From Candidatus Magnetomicrobium cryptolimnococcus (GTDB lineage Bacteria > Nitrospirota > Thermodesulfovibrionia > Thermodesulfovibrionales > Magnetobacteriaceae), in the NCBI GenBank assembly GCA_018606805.1, contig JAGYWI010000003.1:124001-188000 (forward strand): DNA of 64,000 bases, given 5' to 3'. A program made the translations under genes and the position numbers. Every line of letters starts with the position of its first letter. The first letter of the stretch is position 1. The notes beneath the pieces were generated by a model. The model saw only the letters and a list, made by a program, of their open reading frames with translations. It was not told the DNA's origin and did not search any database. This document shows, piece by piece, positions 48,983-56,816 of the stretch.

Positions 48983-50227
48983 GTGGGAATTAATATAGTG
49001 CCATATTTGGAAGTCTTTAAGAGTCGAAAGATAGCAGTCATGCTTTTTTTAGGGTATTCCTCTGGTCTTCCGTTATCTTTAACGGGCAGTACGCTTCAGG
49101 CGTGGTTATCGGTTACTGGTGTTGATATACGTACGATAGGGCTTTTTGCATTTATAGGGTTACCGTACACGATAAAGTTTTTATGGTCGCCTTTGATAGA
49201 CCGGTTTTCGCCTCCACTACTTGGCAGGAGGCGTGGCTGGATTTTTATTACGCAGTTTCTATTGTTATGTTTGGTTGGTGGGATGTCTTTTTTGACGCCA
49301 AATGAGACTCCTGTATTATTGGCAGCGATAGCCTTTGCGATAGCCTTTGTTTCAGCGTCTCAGGACATTGTTATAGATGCTTACAGGACAGACCTATTGT
49401 CTGAGCGGCAGCGGGGGGCTGGCACTGCTGTTTTTGTTACTGGCTATAGGGTGGCTATGCTATTGTCAGGGGCTTTGGCTATGATTATTTCAAGCAGTAT
49501 TGGATGGCATTACACGTATATATTAATGGCAGCTCTTATGTTTGTCGGTATGTTGGGAGTGTTGATTGGCAAGGAGCCGGAGGTAGAGTTAGCTGCGCCA
49601 AGGACATTGCATGATGCTGTAGTTGGGCCACTTAAAGATTTTTTTAGTCGGCCGTATGCCGTTTCTTTACTTATTTTAATAGTGTTATACAAGCTTGGTG
49701 ATGCCTATGCTGGTACGCTTACGACGGCTTTCTTAATAAAGGGGCTTAACTTTACCCCTGTGGATGTGGGCACTATAAATAAGGGTATAGGGCTTCTTTC
49801 GTTAATAGTTGGTGCTGTGGTTGGAGGTTCTTTGATGGTAAGGCTTGGGCTTTTTATGTCGCTTTTTTATTTTGGAATTTTACAAGCGATTTCTAATTTA
49901 TCTTTTATGGTGCTTGCATGGGTTGGCAAGAGCTATTTAGTTATGGTGTTTGCTGTATGTTTTGAAAATTTAACAGGTGGAATGGGGACAGCCGCCTTTG
50001 TTTCGCTGATTATGGCGCTGTGTAATGCCCGTTTTAGTGCCACACAGTTTGCGCTTTTATCGTCGTTAGCGTCTCTTGGTAGGGTTTTTGTAGCGCCATC
50101 TTCGGGCTATCTTGTTACATTAATAGACTGGGACAACTTTTTTCTATTTACTGGGATAACTGCAATACCGGGTATCATACTACTTTGGATACTGCGGCGT
50201 CATATACCTTCATCTATACCTTCATAA
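48983..50227 (+). CDS. ampG: AmpG-like MFS transporter
   Basis: 414 aa, twelve helices. AVMLFLGYSSGLPLSLTGST near the N-terminus, FLWSPLIDRFSPPLLGRRRG and SASQDIVIDAYRTDLL are characteristic of AmpG-type permeases, which import anhydro-muropeptides for cell-wall recycling. The substrate in this lineage is not proven. I place the start at GTG 48983; an upstream ATG at 48938 lies in the repeat's pyrimidine tail. Confidence 0.85.
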   Translation: MGINIVPYLEVFKSRKIAVMLFLGYSSGLPLSLTGSTLQAWLSVTGVDIRTIGLFAFIGLPYTIKFLWSPLIDRFSPPLLGRRRGWIFITQFLLLCLVGGMSFLTPNETPVLLAAIAFAIAFVSASQDIVIDAYRTDLLSERQRGAGTAVFVTGYRVAMLLSGALAMIISSSIGWHYTYILMAALMFVGMLGVLIGKEPEVELAAPRTLHDAVVGPLKDFFSRPYAVSLLILIVLYKLGDAYAGTLTTAFLIKGLNFTPVDVGTINKGIGLLSLIVGAVVGGSLMVRLGLFMSLFYFGILQAISNLSFMVLAWVGKSYLVMVFAVCFENLTGGMGTAAFVSLIMALCNARFSATQFALLSSLASLGRVFVAPSSGYLVTLIDWDNFFLFTGITAIPGIILLWILRRHIPSSIPS

Positions 50228-50268
50228 AATCATTTGCTATAATTAGTTATTTTCTGATAACATAATTT

Positions 50269-52479
50269 ATGAATAAAGGGCAGGCTTCAAAGGATATTCA
50301 GTTTACAGAGCGTTTTCAAGAGGTAGCTAATAGAATCCATGCAGCTAACAATGTAGATGAAATTCTGCTTAAACTAAAAGACAACATCTTAGAGCTGTTT
50401 GAGGCGGACAGGATAACCATTTATGCCATAGACCCGGCTAAAAATGAGTTATACTCTAAGATTATGGAAGGTACGGAGATTAAATCCATACGAGTACCAA
50501 TATCACCACAAAGTATAGCCGGATATACTGCCTATGCCCTTGAAATAATCAATATACCGGATGTTAACGACCAAAATTACCTTAGAAAGATTCATGCAAA
50601 TATAAAATTCGACAGCAGATGGGACCAAAAAAGCGGTTTTAGCACAAAACAAATACTTGCTGCGCCGATTAAGTTTGAAAACCGTCTCTTTGGCGTTATC
50701 CAGTTGATTAATAAAGAAGGCGGTACATTTTTTACAGCTGACGATGAGCGCAAAATCAAGGAAATAGCACGTATACTTGGCATAGCCTTCCGTAATCAAT
50801 CAAGAATGCTTAGCTCCAATTTTAGCTACCTTGTGTCAAATAACATTATTACAGAAGATGAACTAAAAACAGCTATTTCTGTAGCACGCAATGATAAAAA
50901 GGAAGTGGAATCAGTCTTAATGGAAAGCTACAAGGTGCAAAAAAAAGACATAGGGGCAGCGCTTGGGCAGTTTTTTGGCTGTAAGTTTGTTGAGTATAAT
51001 GAAAAGGTATCCATACCGATAGAAGTTGCCAAGGGGCTTAACTTTTCTTATTTAAGGCGTGCTCAATGGGTGCCCATTGCCATTGATAAGAGTAAAGCTA
51101 CTGTTGCCCTTACCAAACCTCTGGAGATTAAGGTTGCTGAAATTAAAAACGTTTTGAAAGTGCCGGATTATGAATTCGTTATTGCCCTTAAAGTGGATAT
51201 TTTGAAGTTTATACAATATATAGAAAAAACGGCTATTGAGGCAACGACGACTGAGGATATGTTAGAGGTACAGGAGACTACGCGGGAGTTTGAGGATATA
51301 AGCGATTTAAATAGCAGTGCTCTTGTGCGGCTAGCAAACCAGATAATCATAGAAGGGTATAATAAGCGGGCTTCTGATATACACATAGAACCAAATAAGG
51401 CTAAAAAACTTGTTGATATAAGATATAGGATTGATGGTGTATGTTATAAGCAATTTGAAATCCCCATCTTGCAAGCAAGTGCTTTGATAACGCGGATTAA
51501 GGCAATGGCAAACATGAATACTGTTGAAAAGACTGTGCCGCAGGAAGGAAAGGTTAGGTTTATTTATAAAAAAAATCCACTTGAGATACAGGTTATAACG
51601 ATACCAACGGTCTCCGGTGAAGATGTGGTTTTGAAGATCAATCAAGGAAACATGCCGATACCGCTGGAAGGCCTTGGCTTTTCGGATGTTAATGTATCAA
51701 CCCTTAAGAACATTATGCTAAATCGCCGCGGCTTGATACTTGTCTGTGGGACAGTACGTGCTGGTAAGACTACGACGATTCACTCCCTGCTTAGTCTTAT
51801 AAATAAACCGGACATTAAAATCTGGACAGCCGAATATCCTGTGAAGATAATCCAACAGGGGCTAAGACAAGTAGAGATACGGCCAAGCGTTAACTTTAAC
51901 TTTGCAAAGGCGCTGCAGAGCTTTTTGCGTGCTGATGCGGATGTGTTAATGGTTGGTAAACTAACAGATTACGAAACGGCAGTAACAGCGCTTGAAGGTG
52001 CTATGAGTGGGCATCTAATTTTAAGCACATTTTACGCCAAAGACGCCGCTGAAACCCTCGTTAAACTTGGGCAGTTGTGTTTTGCTCACCATAACATAGC
52101 CGAAACCCTCTTGTGTATTGTAGCCCAATGCCTTGTGCCTTTGCTATGTGATAAGTGTAAGGAGGCATATAGCCCATTGCAAAAGGAGATAGATTTAATC
52201 GGTAAAAACGTGGCAGATGTTAGTAGGGATTTGAAACTGTATAAAGCAAAGGGCTGTAGTATATGTAACAATAGCGGCTATAAAGGGCGCACTACTATTA
52301 GTGAGCTTTTGGTTATAACGGAGGATATGAGGAGTCTTATTCGCAAAAAGGCCTCAATTGAAGAGATAAAGGCACAGGCTTTAAAAGATGATATGGTTGG
52401 TATGGCGCAAGACGCCGTAGGGAAGTTGCTTAAGGGATATATAGATTTTAAGCAAATCCAATGTATTGACATAAATTAG
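50269..52479 (+). CDS. GAF - MshEN - GspE-like protein with degenerate ATPase motifs
   Basis: 736 aa. Residues about 20-180 form a GAF sensor domain, about 190-310 an MshEN/T2SSE_N-like domain and about 340-730 a GspE/PilB ATPase fold. Walker A is recognisable (CGTVRAGKTTT). However, the Asp box AEDPVE reads AEYPVK, Walker B VGEIRD reads VGKLTD, and the His box STLHTND reads STFYAKD. The zinc cysteines remain (CDKC...CSIC, then GYKGR). It probably cannot work as a normal pilus or secretion motor, and may be a sensor or regulator that binds nucleotide. No other type II or IV pilus genes are adjacent. Confidence 0.85.
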   Translation: MNKGQASKDIQFTERFQEVANRIHAANNVDEILLKLKDNILELFEADRITIYAIDPAKNELYSKIMEGTEIKSIRVPISPQSIAGYTAYALEIINIPDVNDQNYLRKIHANIKFDSRWDQKSGFSTKQILAAPIKFENRLFGVIQLINKEGGTFFTADDERKIKEIARILGIAFRNQSRMLSSNFSYLVSNNIITEDELKTAISVARNDKKEVESVLMESYKVQKKDIGAALGQFFGCKFVEYNEKVSIPIEVAKGLNFSYLRRAQWVPIAIDKSKATVALTKPLEIKVAEIKNVLKVPDYEFVIALKVDILKFIQYIEKTAIEATTTEDMLEVQETTREFEDISDLNSSALVRLANQIIIEGYNKRASDIHIEPNKAKKLVDIRYRIDGVCYKQFEIPILQASALITRIKAMANMNTVEKTVPQEGKVRFIYKKNPLEIQVITIPTVSGEDVVLKINQGNMPIPLEGLGFSDVNVSTLKNIMLNRRGLILVCGTVRAGKTTTIHSLLSLINKPDIKIWTAEYPVKIIQQGLRQVEIRPSVNFNFAKALQSFLRADADVLMVGKLTDYETAVTALEGAMSGHLILSTFYAKDAAETLVKLGQLCFAHHNIAETLLCIVAQCLVPLLCDKCKEAYSPLQKEIDLIGKNVADVSRDLKLYKAKGCSICNNSGYKGRTTISELLVITEDMRSLIRKKASIEEIKAQALKDDMVGMAQDAVGKLLKGYIDFKQIQCIDIN

Positions 52480-52933
52480 ATTTGTTAAACATAGAGCCGA
52501 CATTCCGCACCCCCTTCTTATAAGTCATGAATAAAATACTTTATAATTTTCACCTAGTATATCTAATATTAGAAGATGATATTCATTGATATTAATGACG
52601 AGTTCCTGTACACCCCTTACAATTAATCAATGAATTCCAAAAAAAATGTGGAATATCCATCTGGCTGTTGGATTATCAATAGATTTTCCTTTTTGATTAG
52701 GGAAAGTTGCCTTTCGTAAGTGTATCATCATTTAAGTGTTGATATTCAACATTTTTGCCTATTAATCTTTCAACTGGTTTATCCTTAAAAAAAGATGGTA
52801 TTAGATATAGTTGTTTGTTCACAAATCCTAAACCGTTTAATACCATACTTTTCACTCACTAAACAATGCAGTGCAGATAACATATATGGTCTTTTATGCT
52901 TATATAATATTAAAAACAACATAAAAGACAATT
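52480..52933. other. Intergenic region after the GspE-like gene
   Basis: AT-rich, with no ribosome sites or codon pattern that convinces me of a gene. A frame at 52795-53079 exists but runs into the MITE and has no family resemblance. Confidence 0.5.
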
Positions 52934-53732
52934 ATGTTAACAAAATACATTTTATATATGCAAAAAAAGACTGGTATTTATTCCACAGATATTATTTAGT
53001 GTCTGAACGGAAACTCATATTGTCTTTATATATCAGTAAGTTAGAGACAATTTGCTATAATGAAGATTTTTTCTATTAATAGAATTATATATGTAATATA
53101 TTCCAGTATATGTTCTAAATATGGTTTTTGCCTAACAAATGCTGAGCTTTTATAAGGATTAAAAACACAAATTATTATGACAAAAATTATAGTATGGAAG
53201 TATATACATACTTTATACTCATTCAATAAAAAATCTTCGTTTTGTAAAACTATTATAAGTATTTGTTTTATAGGCTTCTTTTGACTTTTCGTTCAGACAC
53301 TATTTATCCACTTATCCTATATCAGAGGAACACTTTTGTGATGAGTGTAAAAAATATTTTCCAAATCTTTTTATCCACGAAAGAAATAAAAAAACAATAA
53401 GAAAAATGGACGGTGGGCTCGCTCTTTTTGCAAAAGAGATTATAAGACACTTAGGGATATTAAACGATAATGCTACAGATTATGAATTAAGAACAAGATT
53501 AGATTCATTTTGCAAAAAACATAAAATAGAAGGTTCACTAGAGGGAAATATAGATAAGAAAAAGGATTTTACTTTCGAATTTTCTAATCAACGAGTATGT
53601 TGTGAACCACATTTAAAGCTAAAAACTGCCAATACTGCTGGCAACACACACCGTTATGAACATAGAATATATTTTTACCAGGATATTGAGGGAGGAAAAA
53701 TATTGATAGGACATATTGGTGTACACTTATAA
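52934..53732 (+). pseudogene. Hypothetical gene interrupted by a MITE (two parts)
   Basis: The frame from ATG 52934 runs to codon ATT at 52994-52996 and then hits TAG, whose TA is the element's target dinucleotide. Removing 52999-53300 and one TA rejoins the frame exactly (TAT TTA TCC ACT...), giving about 165 aa. The downstream part includes EEHFCDECKKYFPNLF and the C-terminus QRVCCEPHLKLKTAN...YEHRIYFYQDIEGGKIL...IGHIGVHL. That C-terminus looks like the end of a larger, probably nucleic-acid-related protein, though I cannot name the family. From ATG 53406 a 108-aa fragment could still be translated. Confidence 0.6.
52999..53300. mobile_element. MITE with IS630/Tc1-type features (302 bp)
   Basis: Terminal inverted repeats GTGTCTGAACGGAAACTCA and GTGTCTGAACGAAAAGTCA (17 of 19 match) lie at both ends, each flanked by TA, as expected for TA target duplication in the IS630/Tc1-mariner group. 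A further internal inverted pair around AGATTTTTT...AAAAAATCT supports a palindromic AT-rich MITE. No transposase frame. Confidence 0.8.
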
Positions 53733-53757
53733 AGATACTCAAGACCTGACCCATCCG

Positions 53758-53910
53758 TGTTATACGTTAAAAAGGTTTTCCCCCACGCCCATACCTATAC
53801 CTTTTTCTTCCTTTTTTACTTTTTCTATCTTTTTTTTACTTTAAAAAGTGCACAAGGCAAAAGGCAGAAACTAAATTTTCAATAATGATTTTTTTACTGC
53901 CCTTTGCCTT
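53758..53910. repeat. Partial modular element (copy 7) and GGCAAAAGGCAG stem-loop
   Basis: AAAAAGGTTTTCCCCCACGCC and a pyrimidine tail mark the partial element. AAGGCAAAAGGCAG and CTGCCCTTTGCCTT (about 53855-53908) then form a 14-bp stem with one mismatch and a ~25-nt loop. This lies after the stop of the convergent DnaJ-type gene, so it may serve both genes as terminator. Confidence 0.65.
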
Positions 53911-53972
53911 TATCATTTTTGATAACATAAAGACATATAATGACAAAATCCTTAAAATCGAAAAAATTGTTA

Positions 53973-55043
53973 TTACTTAGTTTCTTTTGCTACAAACTGG
54001 ACATTGTGGTCTTTGAGGTTCTTGATATGTTTTTTAAGTAGATTAACATTAATAAGACCTTCTGCTATGAAATATTCACCGAGGGGTTTTTGGCTTTTTT
54101 GTTGCTGCCATACAAGCATATTGCGTTGAAAAGGGGTTATGATCTGCAAGCGTATAAGTAAATCCCCAATACGTTCTCCTTTATCCCTGTTTTTCATTAA
54201 TTCAACTATCTCGCTTTCTGTAAGCCAGCCCCACCGGCATGCTATTTCACCGACGCGTTGCCGTGTCTTGGACTGCCAAACGAGCGCTGAAATTAAATCT
54301 TTCCAACTGACAATGCCAGTATGGTAAAGATACTCTCCAAGTTTTAATTGCCTGCTTGGCAATATTTTTTGCTTGTATGAGTAGGGGGTTACGCCATTTG
54401 GTGGTGCGTAAGCGTGGTCGTCCTTGCAGGACTTGGATTGATAAGAATACGTTTTACCTTGCCCATTATTACTAGCGGCACCTTTTGTTTGTGTGTAAGC
54501 AGACGCCTTTGTCTGTTCTTGTTGGAAGTCCTTGGCTTGGCCAAAATGCCTACCTTTAAAATCCTTATCAGTATCGTTGTTATTAGCATTCCAGGATGAA
54601 GAAAAAGTGTTTGTGTACGTTTTTTGTGCCGAGCTGTTGTTGGTTCCAGCGGGTTTAGCATAGCTTCTAGCAAAACCGCTTTGTGTTGAGCTAGCCTGCC
54701 TATCTTTGTAGTAAGTGCTATAGTCTCTTCTATAGTTTTGCGTAGTACCTGCTGTAGAGGTTGCGCTTTTAACGCGCACAGTACCGTTATCCCTTGATTT
54801 CAGGTATTTAGTCAGACGCTCGTAAGCACTTGTTAACATCCTAAACTGCTCTGCATAGTCTCTCTGGATATCCTCGCTGAAAGATGCGTATCTATCAGGG
54901 TGAGTTACCAGGGCCTTTTTCCTGAATGCGCTTTTTATGCCGGCTGGCTCGATATACTGAAGAAATTTCTGATCAATCTTGACATTTGAACCAAATAAGA
55001 CCTTACACGCATCAAATAAATCAGTTTCATTTATAACGTTCAT
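53973..55043 (-). CDS. J-domain protein with MshEN-like C-terminal repeats
   Basis: 356 aa. A divergent J domain at residues about 5-80 keeps the HPD motif (VTHPDRYA) needed to stimulate Hsp70. A Ser/Thr/Asn/Gln-rich disordered linker spans about 85-225. The C-terminal ~130 residues hold four repeats beginning [KRP]-[LIV]-G-E/D: KLGEYLYHTGIVSWKDLISA, RVGEIACRWG, RIGDLLIRLQIITPFQRNML and PLGEYFIAEG. The first and third fit the spacing of the MshEN cyclic-di-GMP-binding motif. It may link chaperone recruitment to nucleotide signalling; that is inference. Confidence 0.75.
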   Translation of the reverse strand: MNVINETDLFDACKVLFGSNVKIDQKFLQYIEPAGIKSAFRKKALVTHPDRYASFSEDIQRDYAEQFRMLTSAYERLTKYLKSRDNGTVRVKSATSTAGTTQNYRRDYSTYYKDRQASSTQSGFARSYAKPAGTNNSSAQKTYTNTFSSSWNANNNDTDKDFKGRHFGQAKDFQQEQTKASAYTQTKGAASNNGQGKTYSYQSKSCKDDHAYAPPNGVTPYSYKQKILPSRQLKLGEYLYHTGIVSWKDLISALVWQSKTRQRVGEIACRWGWLTESEIVELMKNRDKGERIGDLLIRLQIITPFQRNMLVWQQQKSQKPLGEYFIAEGLINVNLLKKHIKNLKDHNVQFVAKETK

Positions 55044-55048
55044 ATAAA

Positions 55049-55078
55049 AATATAAACTATCGTTTCTACCCTTGTCAA
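55049..55078 (-). promoter_or_regulatory. Promoter of the J-domain gene, near-leaderless
   Basis: On the minus strand TTGACA (55078-55073), an 18-nt spacer and TATATT (55054-55049), then 5 nt to the ATG. No Shine-Dalgarno. Confidence 0.65.
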
Positions 55079-55123
55079 GTAAAAATTTGTAGCGGTTTTA
55101 AAACAAGAACTATTCTAAATAAC

Positions 55124-56434
55124 TTATGATAAACAGTTACTTAATAAATTTTTGATAGTTTTAAGCTTTAACTCGATTTTTTCTAAAATGAAGTTATATA
55201 GTTCATCAAGGAAAAAGAGCACTTCTGGTGAATTTGCTATAAAGGTTTCAATGAATGGTTTTTCTAGTTTATAGACAGAAAGCGTATCTAATGCCTTGAC
55301 TGTGAAGTGTGAGGCAGTTTCGTTAAATAAAGAAATATCTCCAATGAGATCACCTTGTTTTAACTCTATAAAAGGATTTGCTGCTCCAAACATGCTTGCA
55401 AATGCAACTGCCTTGCCCTTTTTTATTAAAAACATATGCTGCGGTATTTCGCCTTCTATAAGTAACGGTTCGTCTTTATTGTAGTTTTGGACTTTATTAT
55501 TATCCATTAGTGTCATTATTTTATCCGGTGTAAGTAGGGCAAGAAATAATCTATTGCCTATGAAATTTACAGGGCAATCAACGGCCTGACCTGCCGGGTG
55601 GCTGCTTAAAAGCTCATCATAAGCACTCTTTGCTGTGCTGTCTTCTTTCGTAACATATAGTGCGGTTTTATAAAGTGCAAGTGCCTTACTGTATGCCCCA
55701 TTATCTTTCTGCGTATCGCCAGCACTCCTATACACTAAAGCAGCATCTGCAAACTTGCCTTCTTTAAAAAGAATTGCCCCTTTGTTGCTATAGTTGTCAT
55801 TGTTTTTAGTATTATCAGTTATTAGCGTTGAAAGCAAATGCTTAATTGCCGTCTTTCTGCTATTACTTAGGCTGTTCATTTTGGAGACTAGCCCGTTAAT
55901 GGCATCTGCAACGGTTGCACTTACTGAGTCCATAAAGATTGGACTCTGTGCACTGATTGCATCTATAAGCCCTTTTTCTATTTTAATGAACTTGGCATAT
56001 TCAATGGCTTCAACGCAAAAGCCGCCGTACTGGGGGTTTATGAGGGACATCTCGCCTATAAAATTACCAGACCTAATATTGTCATCATAAGTGTTTGGGT
56101 TTAACAGTTTGTTTACAGCATTTTCCAAGGTGCTTATAAACGGCAAGGGAGATGACATAAAGGTTTCACTATTAGTATTACATTTTACTTTGACGCAGCC
56201 TGATGTTAATAAGTAGAGAACACCGTCTGGCTCGGTAATTTGTTGTCCAACGCTAAGGTGTGTGGTTTTTAAGCCCTTTAAAAGGTTTATAAGTACCGGT
56301 TTTTCAAGTGTCTGGAGGAATGTGGCTAATGGGTTTTTATCGTAACATTGTGTAATATTATGTAAGTGCTCATAAGCGGTTTTCCAGTCTTGGTTTTCAA
56401 TATTTGCAAAAATGGTAGTATATGTTTTATTCAT
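55124..56434 (-). CDS. Protein with two cyclic-nucleotide-binding-like domains
   Basis: About 436 aa from the ATG at 56434. The first CNB-like domain (about 45-170) has LYLLTSGCVKVKC and SGNFIGEMSLINPQYGG. A helical, TPR-like middle (about 220-270, ALVYRSAGDTQKDNGAYSKA) follows. The second CNB-like domain (about 300-410) has HMFLIKKGKAVAF and GDLIGDISLFNETASHFTVK. Neither shows the full phosphate-binding RTA motif, so the ligand is uncertain and there is no HTH. An ATG at 56449 is in frame, but the promoter geometry favours 56434. Confidence 0.8.
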   Translation of the reverse strand: MNKTYTTIFANIENQDWKTAYEHLHNITQCYDKNPLATFLQTLEKPVLINLLKGLKTTHLSVGQQITEPDGVLYLLTSGCVKVKCNTNSETFMSSPLPFISTLENAVNKLLNPNTYDDNIRSGNFIGEMSLINPQYGGFCVEAIEYAKFIKIEKGLIDAISAQSPIFMDSVSATVADAINGLVSKMNSLSNSRKTAIKHLLSTLITDNTKNNDNYSNKGAILFKEGKFADAALVYRSAGDTQKDNGAYSKALALYKTALYVTKEDSTAKSAYDELLSSHPAGQAVDCPVNFIGNRLFLALLTPDKIMTLMDNNKVQNYNKDEPLLIEGEIPQHMFLIKKGKAVAFASMFGAANPFIELKQGDLIGDISLFNETASHFTVKALDTLSVYKLEKPFIETFIANSPEVLFFLDELYNFILEKIELKLKTIKNLLSNCLS

Positions 56435-56440
56435 ATTGTA

Positions 56441-56469
56441 ATTATACATATTTTTGGTTGGGATTTCAA
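56441..56469 (-). promoter_or_regulatory. Consensus promoter, leaderless start of the CNB gene
   Basis: Minus strand TTGAAA (56469-56464), exactly 17 nt, TATAAT (56446-56441), then 6 nt to the ATG at 56434. No room for a ribosome site. Confidence 0.75.
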
Positions 56470-56538
56470 TATGTGCAGTGGTTGGCTGTATTTATTGAAA
56501 AATAAAAAATGTATGAACATTATTTAAGACATTTGATT

Positions 56539-56544
56539 TATAAT
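56539..56544 (+). promoter_or_regulatory. -10 box 7 nt before a small membrane protein gene
   Basis: TATAAT ends 7 nt before ATG 56552; no clear -35 and no Shine-Dalgarno. The same geometry as the KAP and AmpG-like genes. Confidence 0.45.
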
Positions 56545-56551
56545 ATATGCA

Positions 56552-56779
56552 ATGGAAGTGAGTAGTGCGCTTATAGGGTTCATAACAGCTGTAATTGGTC
56601 TAGTAACGGCAATAATAACGGCTTTGTATGGTATAAAAAAATATAAGGAATATACTAAAGGGAAGGAAAGGGCTGGTTTTTTTTATGTAACCCTTATTAT
56701 GTTAGCACCTTTTTTGACACTTGGATTTATAATATTTGTCTTTTTTGGTTTTATCTTGTTAATAATAATGCGGCTTTAA
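56552..56779 (+). CDS. Small two-helix membrane protein, unknown
   Basis: 75 aa with two hydrophobic helices (about 5-25, LIGFITAVIGLVTAIITALY, and about 45-73, ending FFGFILLIIMRL) joined by a basic loop (KKYKEYTKGKERA). No family recognised. The promoter and start geometry and the clean membrane pattern support a real gene. It stands alone between the divergent CNB gene and the convergent protease. Confidence 0.6.
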   Translation: MEVSSALIGFITAVIGLVTAIITALYGIKKYKEYTKGKERAGFFYVTLIMLAPFLTLGFIIFVFFGFILLIIMRL

Positions 56780-56816
56780 ATTTTTATAACAAATTTAAAA
56801 AAAAATACTACTGCCT

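Noticed and set aside
48592-48993. Frames of 74 and 133 codons in the hairpin region upstream of the AmpG-like gene
   Set aside because: They follow the palindromes and polypyrimidine tract; no ribosome site or recognisable protein.
52795-53079. 94-codon frame before and into the MITE
   Set aside because: Different frame from the restored gene, biased AT-rich composition, and its end is the transposon sequence.
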